From assembly GCA_937907705.1 (NCBI GenBank), contig CALCVP010000092.1:1-43630 (forward strand): a DNA stretch of 43,630 nucleotides, in the 5' to 3' direction. A program made the position numbers and the translations under genes. This stretch comes from an uncultured Prevotella sp. GTDB taxonomy: Bacteria; Bacteroidota; Bacteroidia; Bacteroidales; Bacteroidaceae. Positions 1 to 8,545 of this stretch are shown one piece after another. How positions within the stretch are numbered: position 1 is the first letter of the stretch; each line of letters opens with the position of its first letter. The notes under the pieces are model-generated. The model saw only the letters and a program-made list of their open reading frames with translations. It ran no database searches and had not been told where the DNA came from.

Positions 1-642
1 TATCTGACTGGATTTGAAGTGTTAAACCCTGATTTGGTGATTTGTCATTTAGACGCAAAAGCTTCAATGCAGATAGATCTTACAATTAACAAAGGTCGTG
101 GTTATGTACCCTCTGATGAAAATCGTGAGTTCTGCACTGATGTTAATGTAATTCCAATCGATTCTATTTACACCCCGATACGTAACGTAAAGTATGCAGT
201 AGAGCCATATCGTGTTGAGCAAAAGACCGACTATGACAAGTTGCTGCTTGAGGTTACAACGGATGGTTCCATTAGTCCGAAAGATGCACTGAAAGAAGCT
301 GCCAAGATTTTGATTTATCACTTCATGCTGTTCTCAGACGAGAAGATAACTCTTGAGAACAATGACGTGGATAACAATCAAGAGTTTGACGAGGAAGTTC
401 TTCACATGCGTCAGTTGTTAAAGACCAAGTTGGTAGACATGAACTTGTCTGTTCGTGCGCTCAACTGTCTGAAGGCAGCCGATGTGGAGACTTTAGGCGA
501 CCTTGTTCAATACAACAAGACAGACCTCTTGAAGTTCCGCAACTTCGGTAAGAAATCGCTTTCTGAGCTTGATGATTTGCTCGAGAGTCTGAATCTTTCT
601 TTTGGAACTGATATTTCAAAGTATAAATTAGATAAAGAATAA
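1..642 (+). CDS. rpoA: RNA polymerase alpha subunit, C-terminal part (5' end outside window)
   Basis: This is the 3' part of the RNA polymerase alpha subunit, the scaffold for RNAP assembly. Its C-terminal domain contacts upstream promoter DNA and activators. The frame is open from base 1, so the gene begins before the window and the internal GTG at 19 is not the start. What is visible is the end of the insert and dimerisation region (an NPDLVICHLD segment), an acidic linker, and the helix-hairpin-helix C-terminal domain with the pattern SVRALNCLKAADVETLGDL followed by LLKFRNFGKKSL. It ends with TAA and is followed 69 nt later by rplQ, the usual order at the end of the bacterial alpha operon. 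Identity is certain; only the N-terminal portion is missing. Confidence 0.97.
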   Translation, partial: YLTGFEVLNPDLVICHLDAKASMQIDLTINKGRGYVPSDENREFCTDVNVIPIDSIYTPIRNVKYAVEPYRVEQKTDYDKLLLEVTTDGSISPKDALKEAAKILIYHFMLFSDEKITLENNDVDNNQEFDEEVLHMRQLLKTKLVDMNLSVRALNCLKAADVETLGDLVQYNKTDLLKFRNFGKKSLSELDDLLESLNLSFGTDISKYKLDKE

Positions 643-711
643 TTCTTTCAGTTGGGCTAAGCTAAGCCTTAGCCCAATTATCAGAAAGTTCTTTGAAAAG
701 AAAACAAAACA

Positions 712-1209
712 ATGAGACATAATAAAAAATTCAACCATCTGAGTCGTACTGCATCTCATCGTCAAGCCCTGTTGGCTAACATGGCTATTTCGTTGATTAT
801 GCACAAAAGAATCACTACGACTGTAGCAAAGGCTAAGGCCCTTAAAAAATATGTAGAACCTCTGATTACACGTTCTAAGACTGATACTACTACATCACGT
901 CGTGTAGTTTTCCGTTATCTTCAGAATAAGGTAGCAGTTACAGAACTCTTCAAAGAGATTTCTACCAAGGTGGCTGATCGCCCAGGAGGATACACTCGCA
1001 TTATCAAGCTCGGTTCACGTCTTGGTGATGGTGCGGATGTTTGCTTCATTGAGCTTGTAGATTATGATGAGAACATGGCCAAGGCTCCTAAGGCTGCCAA
1101 GAAGACTCGTCGTAGCCGTAAGTCAAAGGCTGAGAAAGAAGCTGCTGCTCCTGTAGCAGAAGAAGTTAAGGCTGAAGCACCTGCAGAAGAGGCTCCTAAG
1201 GCTGAGTAA
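712..1209 (+). CDS. rplQ: 50S ribosomal protein L17
   Basis: Large-subunit ribosomal protein L17, located near the peptide exit tunnel. It opens with the family signature (MRHNKKFNHLSRTASHRQAL), followed by LLANMAISLIMHKRITTT and the conserved KAKALKKYVEPLIT segment. The core ends around residue 125. About 40 further residues are low-complexity, rich in Ala, Glu and Lys. E. coli L17 is about 127 residues, so this is a C-terminal extension of a kind often seen in Bacteroidetes. It lies 69 nt after rpoA, is almost certainly co-transcribed with it, and is followed 24 nt later by a strong intrinsic terminator. The ATG start is fixed by the conserved N-terminus. Confidence 0.97.
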   Translation: MRHNKKFNHLSRTASHRQALLANMAISLIMHKRITTTVAKAKALKKYVEPLITRSKTDTTTSRRVVFRYLQNKVAVTELFKEISTKVADRPGGYTRIIKLGSRLGDGADVCFIELVDYDENMAKAPKAAKKTRRSRKSKAEKEAAAPVAEEVKAEAPAEEAPKAE

Positions 1210-1233
1210 ATTAGTAAAATATATCTCTATTAT

Positions 1234-1268
1234 AATTCCTTCATCCCTTTGGGGTGGAGGAATTTTTT
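1234..1268 (+). terminator. Intrinsic terminator of the alpha operon
   Basis: Stem of 14 bp (1234-1247 with 1251-1264, including G-U pairs), a TTT loop and a run of six T at 1263-1268. It sits 24 nt after the rplQ stop codon and closes the ribosomal protein operon. Confidence 0.85.
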
Positions 1269-1782
1269 ATGTTACTATGTCATTGCTGTTATGCACGATG
1301 CGAGTCTGAATACATGTGCAAAGCAGTTATTATTAATAGGGTCTTTTCATATTTTTGAATATAGTTGCTCAAATCAATCGTGTATATATCGAGCCCTTAT
1401 AAGCAACAAGCTGCTTTTAAACAATCTTGTACTTTCTTTTCGTTTATATTCCCAGTTTACATTGACTATGTAACCCGCTACACATTCTCTTTTTGGTCTG
1501 ATACATGCAGACAGAAAATAGAGCACAGTCTTATATTGATTCTGAATACCTGTTGTTTTTCTACATTTGTGTATAATAGCAATTGTTTCTGTAACTTGTT
1601 GACGTCTTTTCTTTTCAGTTAGTGTTTATAAGCTGGAAGAAGGATACAATATGATTTTGTGTGATTGCGGGTATCTACTTGTTGGTGAGTGCTTAAAATT
1701 AGTTCAATGTGCTTTCAATATAGAAATTACAATGTATAAATATTATATTTTATACAAATTGTACAACATTATGGCAGAATAT
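1269..1782. other. Gene-free AT-rich stretch
   Basis: About 510 nt between the rplQ terminator and the next promoter. Short open frames at 1249-1473 and 1365-1622 encode hydrophobic, Cys/Ser/Tyr-rich peptides with no recognisable family and no promoter or ribosome-binding context. I see no RNA gene or repeat. It could be decayed sequence, but nothing in it can be assigned. Confidence 0.4.
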
Positions 1783-1813
1783 TTTTGATTATAGTGTTTT
1801 TTTTGTATTTTTG
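1783..1813 (+). promoter_or_regulatory. Promoter of the first T9SS cargo operon
   Basis: -33 TTTG at 1783-1786, a 19-nt spacer and -7 TATTTTTG at 1806-1813, an exact match to the Bacteroidetes TAnnTTTG element. The predicted transcript start near 1820 leaves a leader of about 140 nt before the ATG at 1961. Confidence 0.65.
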
Positions 1814-1960
1814 TCGCGCTTATTGAAAGTTTGCTTGCTTTTATTTTGCAGCACTAAGGCAAACATACTTCTTGACAGCACTAAATCCTAATCAGCTTTT
1901 ACCTCTTTAGGACGATATTGTAAAACATTTAATTTGTAGTGTTGCGGAATGGAGGAGCGT

Positions 1961-3538
1961 ATGAAAAAAATCTACATTATTAGCGCTTTATTATGCGCAT
2001 CACAGGCTTTGTTTGCTCAAGACAAGCCTGAAGTTATGTTTACAGGAACCCCCTGGATGGTGCAAGGTATCTCAAAAAACGACAGATGGATTTGTGGCGG
2101 TCGGCAATATGCAGAAGGATACCGCTACAATACCGATACAAAGCAACTTGAGATTATTGAACCTGATCCGGATTTACCTGATGGTACTACTTCAATGGAG
2201 ATAAGCAGCGTGATGGATGACGGCACTGTGCTTGGCAGTGATGACTATGGCTATGCTGCGATATTTCGCAATGCTCAAACCGGTTGGGAGCGATTGCCTG
2301 TCCCTTCAACTGATGATTCAGACGGTTCTGCATCAGCACAATGTTGCTCAAGCGATGGAAAATATATTGTAGGATTTATGAGTTTGAACCCAGTGGGCGA
2401 TAATCCCTATCATATACAGCCTATCTTATGGACGCTTGGTGCTGACGGTCAATACACCGTGTCTAATCTGCCGGAGCCAGAGACCGATTTTCTTGGTGAG
2501 AAATTCCAGTTTACATCACCTCGCGAGATTTCAGAAGACGGCAAGCGTGTTGTCGGTCCTATTGTCAACCGCAAGGGAGATGCTCCAATGCCTATTGTCT
2601 GGACACGGGATGATGCTGGCAATTGGACATACGATGAGCCGTTTATAAAGATAAAATACAACCTTGAACGCTATAAGGAAATACTTAAAGAAGAACCTGA
2701 TTACAATGCTTACATTACTTTGAAACCTGGTGAGAAGGGCTATATGGCGCAGGTGCGTGAATTTCAGAACGCCACAGCAGAGTGGAAATACAAGCTTTAT
2801 TCTGAAGGTGAAACAGGAAAAGACTTCTCTGTTACTCCAACCATGAGCCGCAACGGACGGTATATTGCAGGTGTAGGCGGTGATTTTACTTACAGTCTTA
2901 CAGAAGACGACAAAGGACAGAAAAGCGTAACTATTTCAGGTTCCACCTTCCCTGCCTATCTTGATATGCAGACAGGCCAATATGTTGAACTGAAAGAGGT
3001 GCCCGACTTTGAAGTTGTAGGTATTTCTGATGATGCAGACATCATTACCACCGATGGTTACGATATATATCTTATTCTTGCCAACGATCAAACCCATAAA
3101 ATATCCATTGCCGATTGGCTTAAGAAAGAATACGATATGAATTTGGGCGATATTCTGCCTGCTAACCTTGTTACCAACAAGAAACCCCGTATCTCAGCCG
3201 ACGGAAAACTCATTACCGGTGTGTATGCTACCCAGACAGATGAGGGAGAACTTGATGTGCAGGAAACCTACTGCATCAAACTACCACATTCCGTTACTGC
3301 CATTATGAATACACTTGACACACCGTCAGATGCACGTATTTATGTCAGTGGCGGGCAGCTTTCTTTCAGTGGCACGGCTGCCAATATTCATGTATTCGAC
3401 ATGGGTGGCAAAGAGGTGCTTCGCCACGATGCCGCTTCCTCTTCGATTGACATTACTGCACTTGCCAATGGAGTATATGTGGCAAAAGCCAATATCAGTG
3501 GCAAGACTGTCACATCAAAGTTTTATTTCAACAAGTAG
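1961..3538 (+). CDS. Secreted HAF-like repeat protein with T9SS sorting domain
   Basis: Secreted or surface protein of about 525 residues. The start is placed at the ATG at 1961, not the in-frame ATG at 1949. This puts a GGAGGAG just upstream and makes a clean signal peptide (MKKIYIISALLCASQALFAQ) with cleavage after AQ. The body carries repeated short blades of the pattern S-x-D/N-G-(K/R)-x-(I/V)-x-G followed by an I(L/V)W strand, for example SSDGKYIVGF, SEDGKRVVGP, SRNGRYIAGV and SADGKLITGV. These resemble HAF-type extracellular repeats and probably form a beta-propeller. The last 75 or so residues form a T9SS type A sorting domain (ARIYVSGGQLSF, NIHVFDMGGKEV, NGVYVAKANISGK). It is first in a three-gene operon. 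The ligand is unknown. The minus-strand gene at 32188-35364 has a similar N-terminal half. Confidence 0.85.
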   Translation: MKKIYIISALLCASQALFAQDKPEVMFTGTPWMVQGISKNDRWICGGRQYAEGYRYNTDTKQLEIIEPDPDLPDGTTSMEISSVMDDGTVLGSDDYGYAAIFRNAQTGWERLPVPSTDDSDGSASAQCCSSDGKYIVGFMSLNPVGDNPYHIQPILWTLGADGQYTVSNLPEPETDFLGEKFQFTSPREISEDGKRVVGPIVNRKGDAPMPIVWTRDDAGNWTYDEPFIKIKYNLERYKEILKEEPDYNAYITLKPGEKGYMAQVREFQNATAEWKYKLYSEGETGKDFSVTPTMSRNGRYIAGVGGDFTYSLTEDDKGQKSVTISGSTFPAYLDMQTGQYVELKEVPDFEVVGISDDADIITTDGYDIYLILANDQTHKISIADWLKKEYDMNLGDILPANLVTNKKPRISADGKLITGVYATQTDEGELDVQETYCIKLPHSVTAIMNTLDTPSDARIYVSGGQLSFSGTAANIHVFDMGGKEVLRHDAASSSIDITALANGVYVAKANISGKTVTSKFYFNK

Positions 3539-3556
3539 TTTCCAATATTTAAATAT

Positions 3557-4834
3557 ATGTTTATGAAAAGCAATCTTTTAATTTCATTAGTCATTTGTCT
3601 ATTTTCAATATTGACAGTCAGTGCCAAGTCAGACTTTACAGCAGACGGCATAGAATATACAATACTTTCCGATCGTGAAAATTGTGTGGAAGTGGCTATA
3701 GGCTACTCATATAAGGGCGACCTTGTAGTGCCAGTAAAGGTTGCCAATGAAGCCGACGGAAAGGAGTACACCGTTGTCGGCATCGGTGTCAATGCGTTCA
3801 GTTATACCGCAGGTCAACTTAAATCAGTGGCTTTGCCTTCTACTTTGGAGTATATTGCCGACAAAGCCTTTAGAGGTGCACGTGGTCTTGTGTCTATGGA
3901 AATTCCGTCTGGTCTACAGACTATCGGTGAGTCTGCTTTCAACGGTTGCACAAAGCTCCCGGCGTTTACTGTTGCCGAGGGCAACAAGTATTTCTCTGCC
4001 AAGGATGGTGTGCTCTTCAATAAGGACCAGACCAAGTTGCTTATCTATCCCATGGCAAAAGAAGGTGAGGAATATACCATTCCTGATGGCGTTACAGAGC
4101 TTGAAAAGAATGCGTTTGAGAATGTTACCTTGCTTAAAAAGATTGTATTTGACAAAGATTTGACTGTCATTGGCGATTATGCTTTCAACAACTGCAACAA
4201 TCTGAAAACTCTCGATTTCTCGGAACTCAATATCAAGAGCCTGGGTGTAAGTGCATTCCATGCCTGCAAGATGCTCACGGAGCTTGACTTTTCAAAAAGC
4301 ACATTTCCTTCAGTAGGAAAATCTCTTTTTTATAACAACAACAATCTTGTGAAGCTGTGGTTGCCAGCTACGGTTACCGAATTTGGCGAGTATGCATTCA
4401 ATGGTCTGAAGTCTCTTGAAGAATTGCACATGCAGGCAGAAAAGCCAGCTCAGTTTACCACGGTAGGAAGCACATTCTATCCCATCAACAATGAACTTAC
4501 CACACTGTATGTACCAAAGGGCTGCAAGGATGCTTATGCAGCAGACCCTGCTTATGCCGGCTTCTTCAAGGATATCGTTGAGGAGGACATAACTACCGGC
4601 ATACATGCTGCACTTTCTTCTGCCAAAGCAGGCATCACAGTAAGCAATGGAAAGATACAATTCAGTTCAACAGCCAAAAATATACATATTTACAATATGA
4701 GCGGTAATGAAGTATTGCGATTGCCGGCAGCCTCTGTTGTCAATGTCAGCAGCTTGAGCAAGGGCGTATATGTAGCCACCGCAGTGGTAGACGGCAAGTC
4801 TGTCTCTGCCAAAGTATGTGTAGGTGGGTTCTAA
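3557..4834 (+). CDS. BspA-like leucine-rich repeat protein with T9SS sorting domain
   Basis: Surface protein of 425 residues (423 if translation starts at the second ATG, 3563, which suits the signal peptide slightly better). A signal peptide is followed by a mature start of AKSDFTADGI. Then come LRR_5/BspA-type repeats of the form I-x-x-x-A-F-x-x-C-x-x-L-x-x-x-x-(I/F/L)-P, such as IGESAFNGCTKL, IGDYAFNNCNNL, LGVSAFHACKML and FGEYAFNGLKSL. The domain closes with the usual TLYVPKGCKDAY element. The C-terminal 70 residues are a T9SS type A sorting domain (IQFSSTAKNIHIYNMSGNEV, GVYVATAVVDGKSV). BspA-like proteins of oral and gut Bacteroidetes often bind host matrix proteins or other bacteria; that role is an inference here. 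It lies 18 nt after the preceding gene and 21 nt before the next. Confidence 0.9.
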   Translation: MFMKSNLLISLVICLFSILTVSAKSDFTADGIEYTILSDRENCVEVAIGYSYKGDLVVPVKVANEADGKEYTVVGIGVNAFSYTAGQLKSVALPSTLEYIADKAFRGARGLVSMEIPSGLQTIGESAFNGCTKLPAFTVAEGNKYFSAKDGVLFNKDQTKLLIYPMAKEGEEYTIPDGVTELEKNAFENVTLLKKIVFDKDLTVIGDYAFNNCNNLKTLDFSELNIKSLGVSAFHACKMLTELDFSKSTFPSVGKSLFYNNNNLVKLWLPATVTEFGEYAFNGLKSLEELHMQAEKPAQFTTVGSTFYPINNELTTLYVPKGCKDAYAADPAYAGFFKDIVEEDITTGIHAALSSAKAGITVSNGKIQFSSTAKNIHIYNMSGNEVLRLPAASVVNVSSLSKGVYVATAVVDGKSVSAKVCVGGF

Positions 4835-4855
4835 AATTGTAAAACCAAGCGGATT

Positions 4856-6769
4856 ATGAAAAAAATATTGTTTTCTTTATCCATGTGTGTATTGTCGTGC
4901 TTGGCCGCAAATGCCAAGACCGGTTTCACCGCAGACGGTATCAAGAATATGGTAGAGACGAAAGCTTCTACCCCCGAAGTACTGTCTATGGAATATGCCT
5001 ATTGTTCAGACAATATAGCACAAGGCGTTGGCGAGAATGCCAAGGAGCTTTACTTCAAGGTTGCCATTCAGCTACCGGCCGAGAAGGCTACGGCACTGAA
5101 AGGAAACAGCATTACCGAAGTAAGCATAGGAACGTCCAAGCATGTGGGACACCACGCAAAGCTGTTCTTGACCTATGAACTTGGCGGTGAACCTTTCTAT
5201 ACCCAAGATATTCAGCTTGTAAAGAACAAATGGAACACAGTAAAGCTCACCACGCCTTATACCATAGAGGGCAAGGAGTTTTATATCGGTTACAGTGCCG
5301 ACACCATAGGCTCTTACAGAAAAGTGTATCTGCCGATAGCTATTGATGACTCCAATACAGCCAATCCTCTTGGCGACTGGGTGATGACAAAGACTTCTGC
5401 CGATGCAGATGAAGTGTGGCAGCATCTTGGCACCAGCGGTTACTCCAATGTATGCATCAAAGCGGTTGTAACAGGTGCAAACTTGCCACGCTATGATGTA
5501 GAGTTGGCTTCGGTAAGAATGAAGAAATATGTAAAGCCGGGAGAGTCGTTTTCCATCAGAGGTACGGTAAAGAACCTTGCAGCAAAGCCATTCCAAAAGA
5601 TTTCTGTAAGCTATACCATTGGTGATGGCGAAACAGTAAGTCAAGATTTTGCTTCAGATAACGAGATTGGCAACAAGCAAGAGTTCAGTTTTGAAATACC
5701 GGGTGTATCTGTCAACAAGGAAAGCAGCTATGACGTGTCTGTTCAAGTAACCGCCATTGACGGCAATGCCGACGAAAATCCTGCCGACAATGTCTATACT
5801 GCCCAGTTGAAATGTACATCGAAACTCTTTGACAAGCGAGTGCTTGTAGAAAACTTCACAACACAGAGTTGTGGCAACTGTCCGCGTGTGCATGGTTATA
5901 TTGAAGACCTTATGGACAAGGACGACCGCCTTGTCTGTGTGGCCCACCATGCCGGATACGGTACAGACAAGTTTACAGTCAAGGCAAGCGAGTCTTATCT
6001 GTGGTTCTACAATTCCAACAGCAGCTATGCTCCTGCCGTCATGCTCGACCGCAAGAACTTTTCTGACTATGGTTTGGAGAGCAATACACCGGTATTCAAC
6101 CCCTCTTCAGAGCAGTATTTGGCTACGATGATTGGCGTGAGAGAGAATGAACCTGCTTTCTTCGATGTAAACCTTGAGAACGAATATGATGCTGCCACAC
6201 GTGAGTTGACTGTTCATGTAAAAGGCAAAAAGTCTTCTGAGTTTACAGGAGACAAGCCACTCTATCTAACCGTGTTCCTTACAGAAGACGGATTGGCGGG
6301 CAATCAGTCGGGTGCCACCAAGGATTATGTTCACGACCATGTGCTCCGTCTGCTCGTTTCAAAGCTCACTGGCGACCCCATTGCGTTTGATTCAGACAAC
6401 AAGTGTGAGAAGACCTACAAGGTTACCCTTGACAATGGATGGGTAAAAGACAACATGAAGGTCGTTGCATTTGTCAATGAGTTTGATACAAACGATGTAA
6501 ATGCCTGTGAGGTTTACAATGTGAATGTAGCCAATTTAAACGATGCTACCTCTTCTATCATCAGCAACAACATAGCTGATTTTGCGGTGAGAGTATTTGA
6601 CCGCACGGTATCTGTCAGTGGCTCTTTTGACAACGCAAGTGTCTATCGTGCAGACGGTAGCCACGTGCTTTCTACAAGCAAACCGACTTTCCAACTGGTG
6701 CCAGGTGTATATGTTGTAAAGGTGAAAGCTGCAGGCATGCAGAAAGCCGCTAAGATTGTTATCCGCTGA
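4856..6769 (+). CDS. Omp28-like thioredoxin-fold protein with T9SS sorting domain
   Basis: Secreted protein of 637 residues. A signal peptide ends in ANA, and the mature start AKTGFTADGI echoes the neighbouring LRR protein. The first 200 residues look like a beta-sandwich carbohydrate-binding-like region and residues 215-320 like a CARDB-type domain (SFSIRGTVKNLAAKPFQ). From about 325 there is an Omp28/thioredoxin-like domain with RVLVENFTTQSCGNCP, in which C339 and C342 form a CxxC pair, and a cis-Pro-like segment YAPAVMLDR. It ends in a T9SS sorting domain (PGVYVVKVKAAGMQKAAKIV). A redox or disulfide-related surface role, or adhesion as suggested for Omp28 of Porphyromonas, is possible but not shown. 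Last gene of its operon. A paralogue with the same architecture lies at 38339-40276. Confidence 0.82.
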   Translation: MKKILFSLSMCVLSCLAANAKTGFTADGIKNMVETKASTPEVLSMEYAYCSDNIAQGVGENAKELYFKVAIQLPAEKATALKGNSITEVSIGTSKHVGHHAKLFLTYELGGEPFYTQDIQLVKNKWNTVKLTTPYTIEGKEFYIGYSADTIGSYRKVYLPIAIDDSNTANPLGDWVMTKTSADADEVWQHLGTSGYSNVCIKAVVTGANLPRYDVELASVRMKKYVKPGESFSIRGTVKNLAAKPFQKISVSYTIGDGETVSQDFASDNEIGNKQEFSFEIPGVSVNKESSYDVSVQVTAIDGNADENPADNVYTAQLKCTSKLFDKRVLVENFTTQSCGNCPRVHGYIEDLMDKDDRLVCVAHHAGYGTDKFTVKASESYLWFYNSNSSYAPAVMLDRKNFSDYGLESNTPVFNPSSEQYLATMIGVRENEPAFFDVNLENEYDAATRELTVHVKGKKSSEFTGDKPLYLTVFLTEDGLAGNQSGATKDYVHDHVLRLLVSKLTGDPIAFDSDNKCEKTYKVTLDNGWVKDNMKVVAFVNEFDTNDVNACEVYNVNVANLNDATSSIISNNIADFAVRVFDRTVSVSGSFDNASVYRADGSHVLSTSKPTFQLVPGVYVVKVKAAGMQKAAKIVIR

Positions 6770-6790
6770 GGTCAGCGTTTTGTCAATATG

Positions 6791-6826
6791 AAAAGCGTGC
6801 GTTTCCTAAAAGGAGCGCACGCTTTT
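6791..6826 (+). terminator. Terminator between convergent genes
   Basis: Perfect 11-bp stem (AAAAGCGTGCG at 6791-6801 with 6816-6826) flanked by A and T runs, so it could act on both strands. It serves the plus-strand operon and probably the minus-strand lipoprotein gene that ends at 6860. Confidence 0.75.
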
Positions 6827-6859
6827 CGTATTGATGCTTTTGACGTTTGTCAATAACTG

Positions 6860-8235
6860 TTATTCCTTAGGTTGGAACACCAGGCAGGGCATGCCGGCAA
6901 TGGCTCCGTCAATATCGAATTGTGCCATCACTTTATTGTCTTTGCTGATATAGGTGGGCAGTATGCTCGCTTTGGCATTATATTCATAGCCTTTCTCTGT
7001 GAGCCAATCTTTTATGGATGGCGAGCGCAGGGTCATGGCATTGTTAGGCAACAGGAAGGCGGCCAAGTATTTGCCGCTATCCTCCATCAGCAAAATTTTT
7101 GGAAAGTCTGGTGATGAGGTAGTAACAATAATGCCCAATGCACCTCCAAAGCCATCGTCTTCAGTGCCTGTGTAGTAAGGTAATTTCTTGTATTTCTCGA
7201 CAGCCTCATTGAGTGTCATGGTGTTAAAGTCGGTGATAGGCTCAGGAATGGTTACTGTTTCCGGCGGCATTTGTGCAGACAGGTCGTTGAAGGTGAAATG
7301 TATGTTGGGTGCAAACACAGTGTCGGTGTCTTCAGGCTTGTCCATTGACAGGTATGCCACGAATTTTTTCTGATAGTTAAAGTATATCTGTGAGCCATCG
7401 CTGGCATCTTTCAGTGAGGTGTATTTCAATCCCAAATAATTCATATAGGTAGCAATCTCATCTGTGGTGGGTCGTTTATCCTCATCAAAGTAGATGGCTG
7501 CCTCTTCCAGCTGACTCTTTGTCTTTTGGTCCAACCAATAACGTATTTCCGTGTATCCTTTGGTGGTGTCTGTTACGTCAAATACGTAGACACCTGTTGC
7601 CTCATTGGACGTTACCTTGTTCAGATGGTTGCCATGGTATTGTTCAGCCAATGTTATGAGTTCACCGGTGGCGTATTTTCCTAAGTAAGGAACAATAAGT
7701 CCCGCCTTGTCTTTATCTGTCAGGTAGTCAAAGCGTCCCCATGCCAAAGGGTCTTCAGAATTTGGCAATGCGTAGAACGCCTTTTTCTCGTCATAGAATG
7801 CCACTTCAATATTGGTGGTTGCGTTTTTATAGAAGCTTACGCCATTGGCAGAATCGGCAGCTGCAAATCCGCTTTCTGCCAGCTTTTTCAAGACAGCATT
7901 TCTCTCTTTGTCAGTGTCGTATGTACCTTTGGCATAGCGATATTCTGTCGTTGAGGGGTCAAAGAAGTAGCTGAGTGTAATGGTTTGGCTGTTTACCTCT
8001 TTGTTGCATTCAGTTTGTAACTACCGTCAGCTACCACTTCAAATCCGCGTGCCGTTTCACTTTGTCTGACAGCATCCATTGATTTGCTGAAATCAAGGTC
8101 AGGAATTTCCACTTCTACCTTGTCTTCATTTGATTTATTGTTGTCATTGTTGTCATCGTTATCGCTGCATGAAGCAAAAAATGGCAGGATAACGGCTGCT
8201 AATAAGTAAAAGAACAGTTGATTTAATTTTACCAT
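6860..8235 (-). pseudogene. Lipoprotein gene interrupted by a single-base frameshift
   Basis: Two minus-strand frames read as one gene. The 5' part (ATG at 8235, stop at 7993-7995) encodes a lipoprotein signal with lipobox FASC followed by an Asp/Asn-rich linker. It ends prematurely with KLNATKR. The 3' part, open from about 7998 down to 6860, continues naturally as EVNSQTITLSYFFDP and onward. Restoring one A in the coding-strand AAA run (T's at 8000-8002) would give NATKEVNSQ and a protein of about 458 residues. The downstream part appears to hold three related units, each with a helix, a G-(F/L/Y) turn and beta strands ending in (V)AF or VAYL-like segments (around KKLAESGF, NYLGLKYT and LTEKGYEY). 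I do not recognise the family. The cause could be a true mutation, phase variation or a sequencing error in a homopolymer. Confidence 0.75.
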
Positions 8236-8264
8236 TATTATTTTCGTTTTAGTTAACAATGGTG

Positions 8265-8272
8265 CAAAGATA
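8265..8272 (-). promoter_or_regulatory. -7 element for the frameshifted lipoprotein gene
   Basis: TATCTTTG on the minus strand, an exact TAnnTTTG match, about 30 nt before the ATG at 8235. No good -33 TTTG lies at the expected 19-20 nt, so confidence is moderate. Confidence 0.5.
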
Positions 8273-8417
8273 CGACTTTTATGTCATATAAACGGTTGTT
8301 TGTAGTTTCTTTTTGTATTAAAATGGCAAGCAATAGCATTATTATGATGTTGCATTATTTTTATTTTTACATTGAGACAACTGTTAAGGTAATAGTTGAA
8401 AAACTCATTACTGCAAA

Positions 8418-8505
8418 CTGATTGCATTGCAATCATCAGCCAATAGCTATGCAATCGCCTTCCAATAGCACTGCTTTTGTCAGCCAATAGCATAGCTATT
8501 ACATT
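8418..8505. repeat. 22-nt periodic degenerate repeat array (locus A)
   Basis: Four consecutive 22-nt units begin at 8418, 8440, 8462 and 8484. The last three start with the identical word CCAATAG. The first is more diverged (about 13 of 22 positions match the second) and holds the palindrome GATTGCATTGCAATC at 8420-8434. The array fills the gap between the 3' end of the methyltransferase gene (8546) and the lipoprotein promoter. Similar periodic arrays with other core words lie at four more sites in the window. Confidence 0.7.
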
Positions 8506-8545
8506 TGGAGTTTTGCCTTTGCTCGTTTATATGAAGAAGAACAAC

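Noticed and set aside
1249..1622. Small open frames after rplQ
   Set aside because: They overlap the terminator or each other and lack any domain, promoter or start context.
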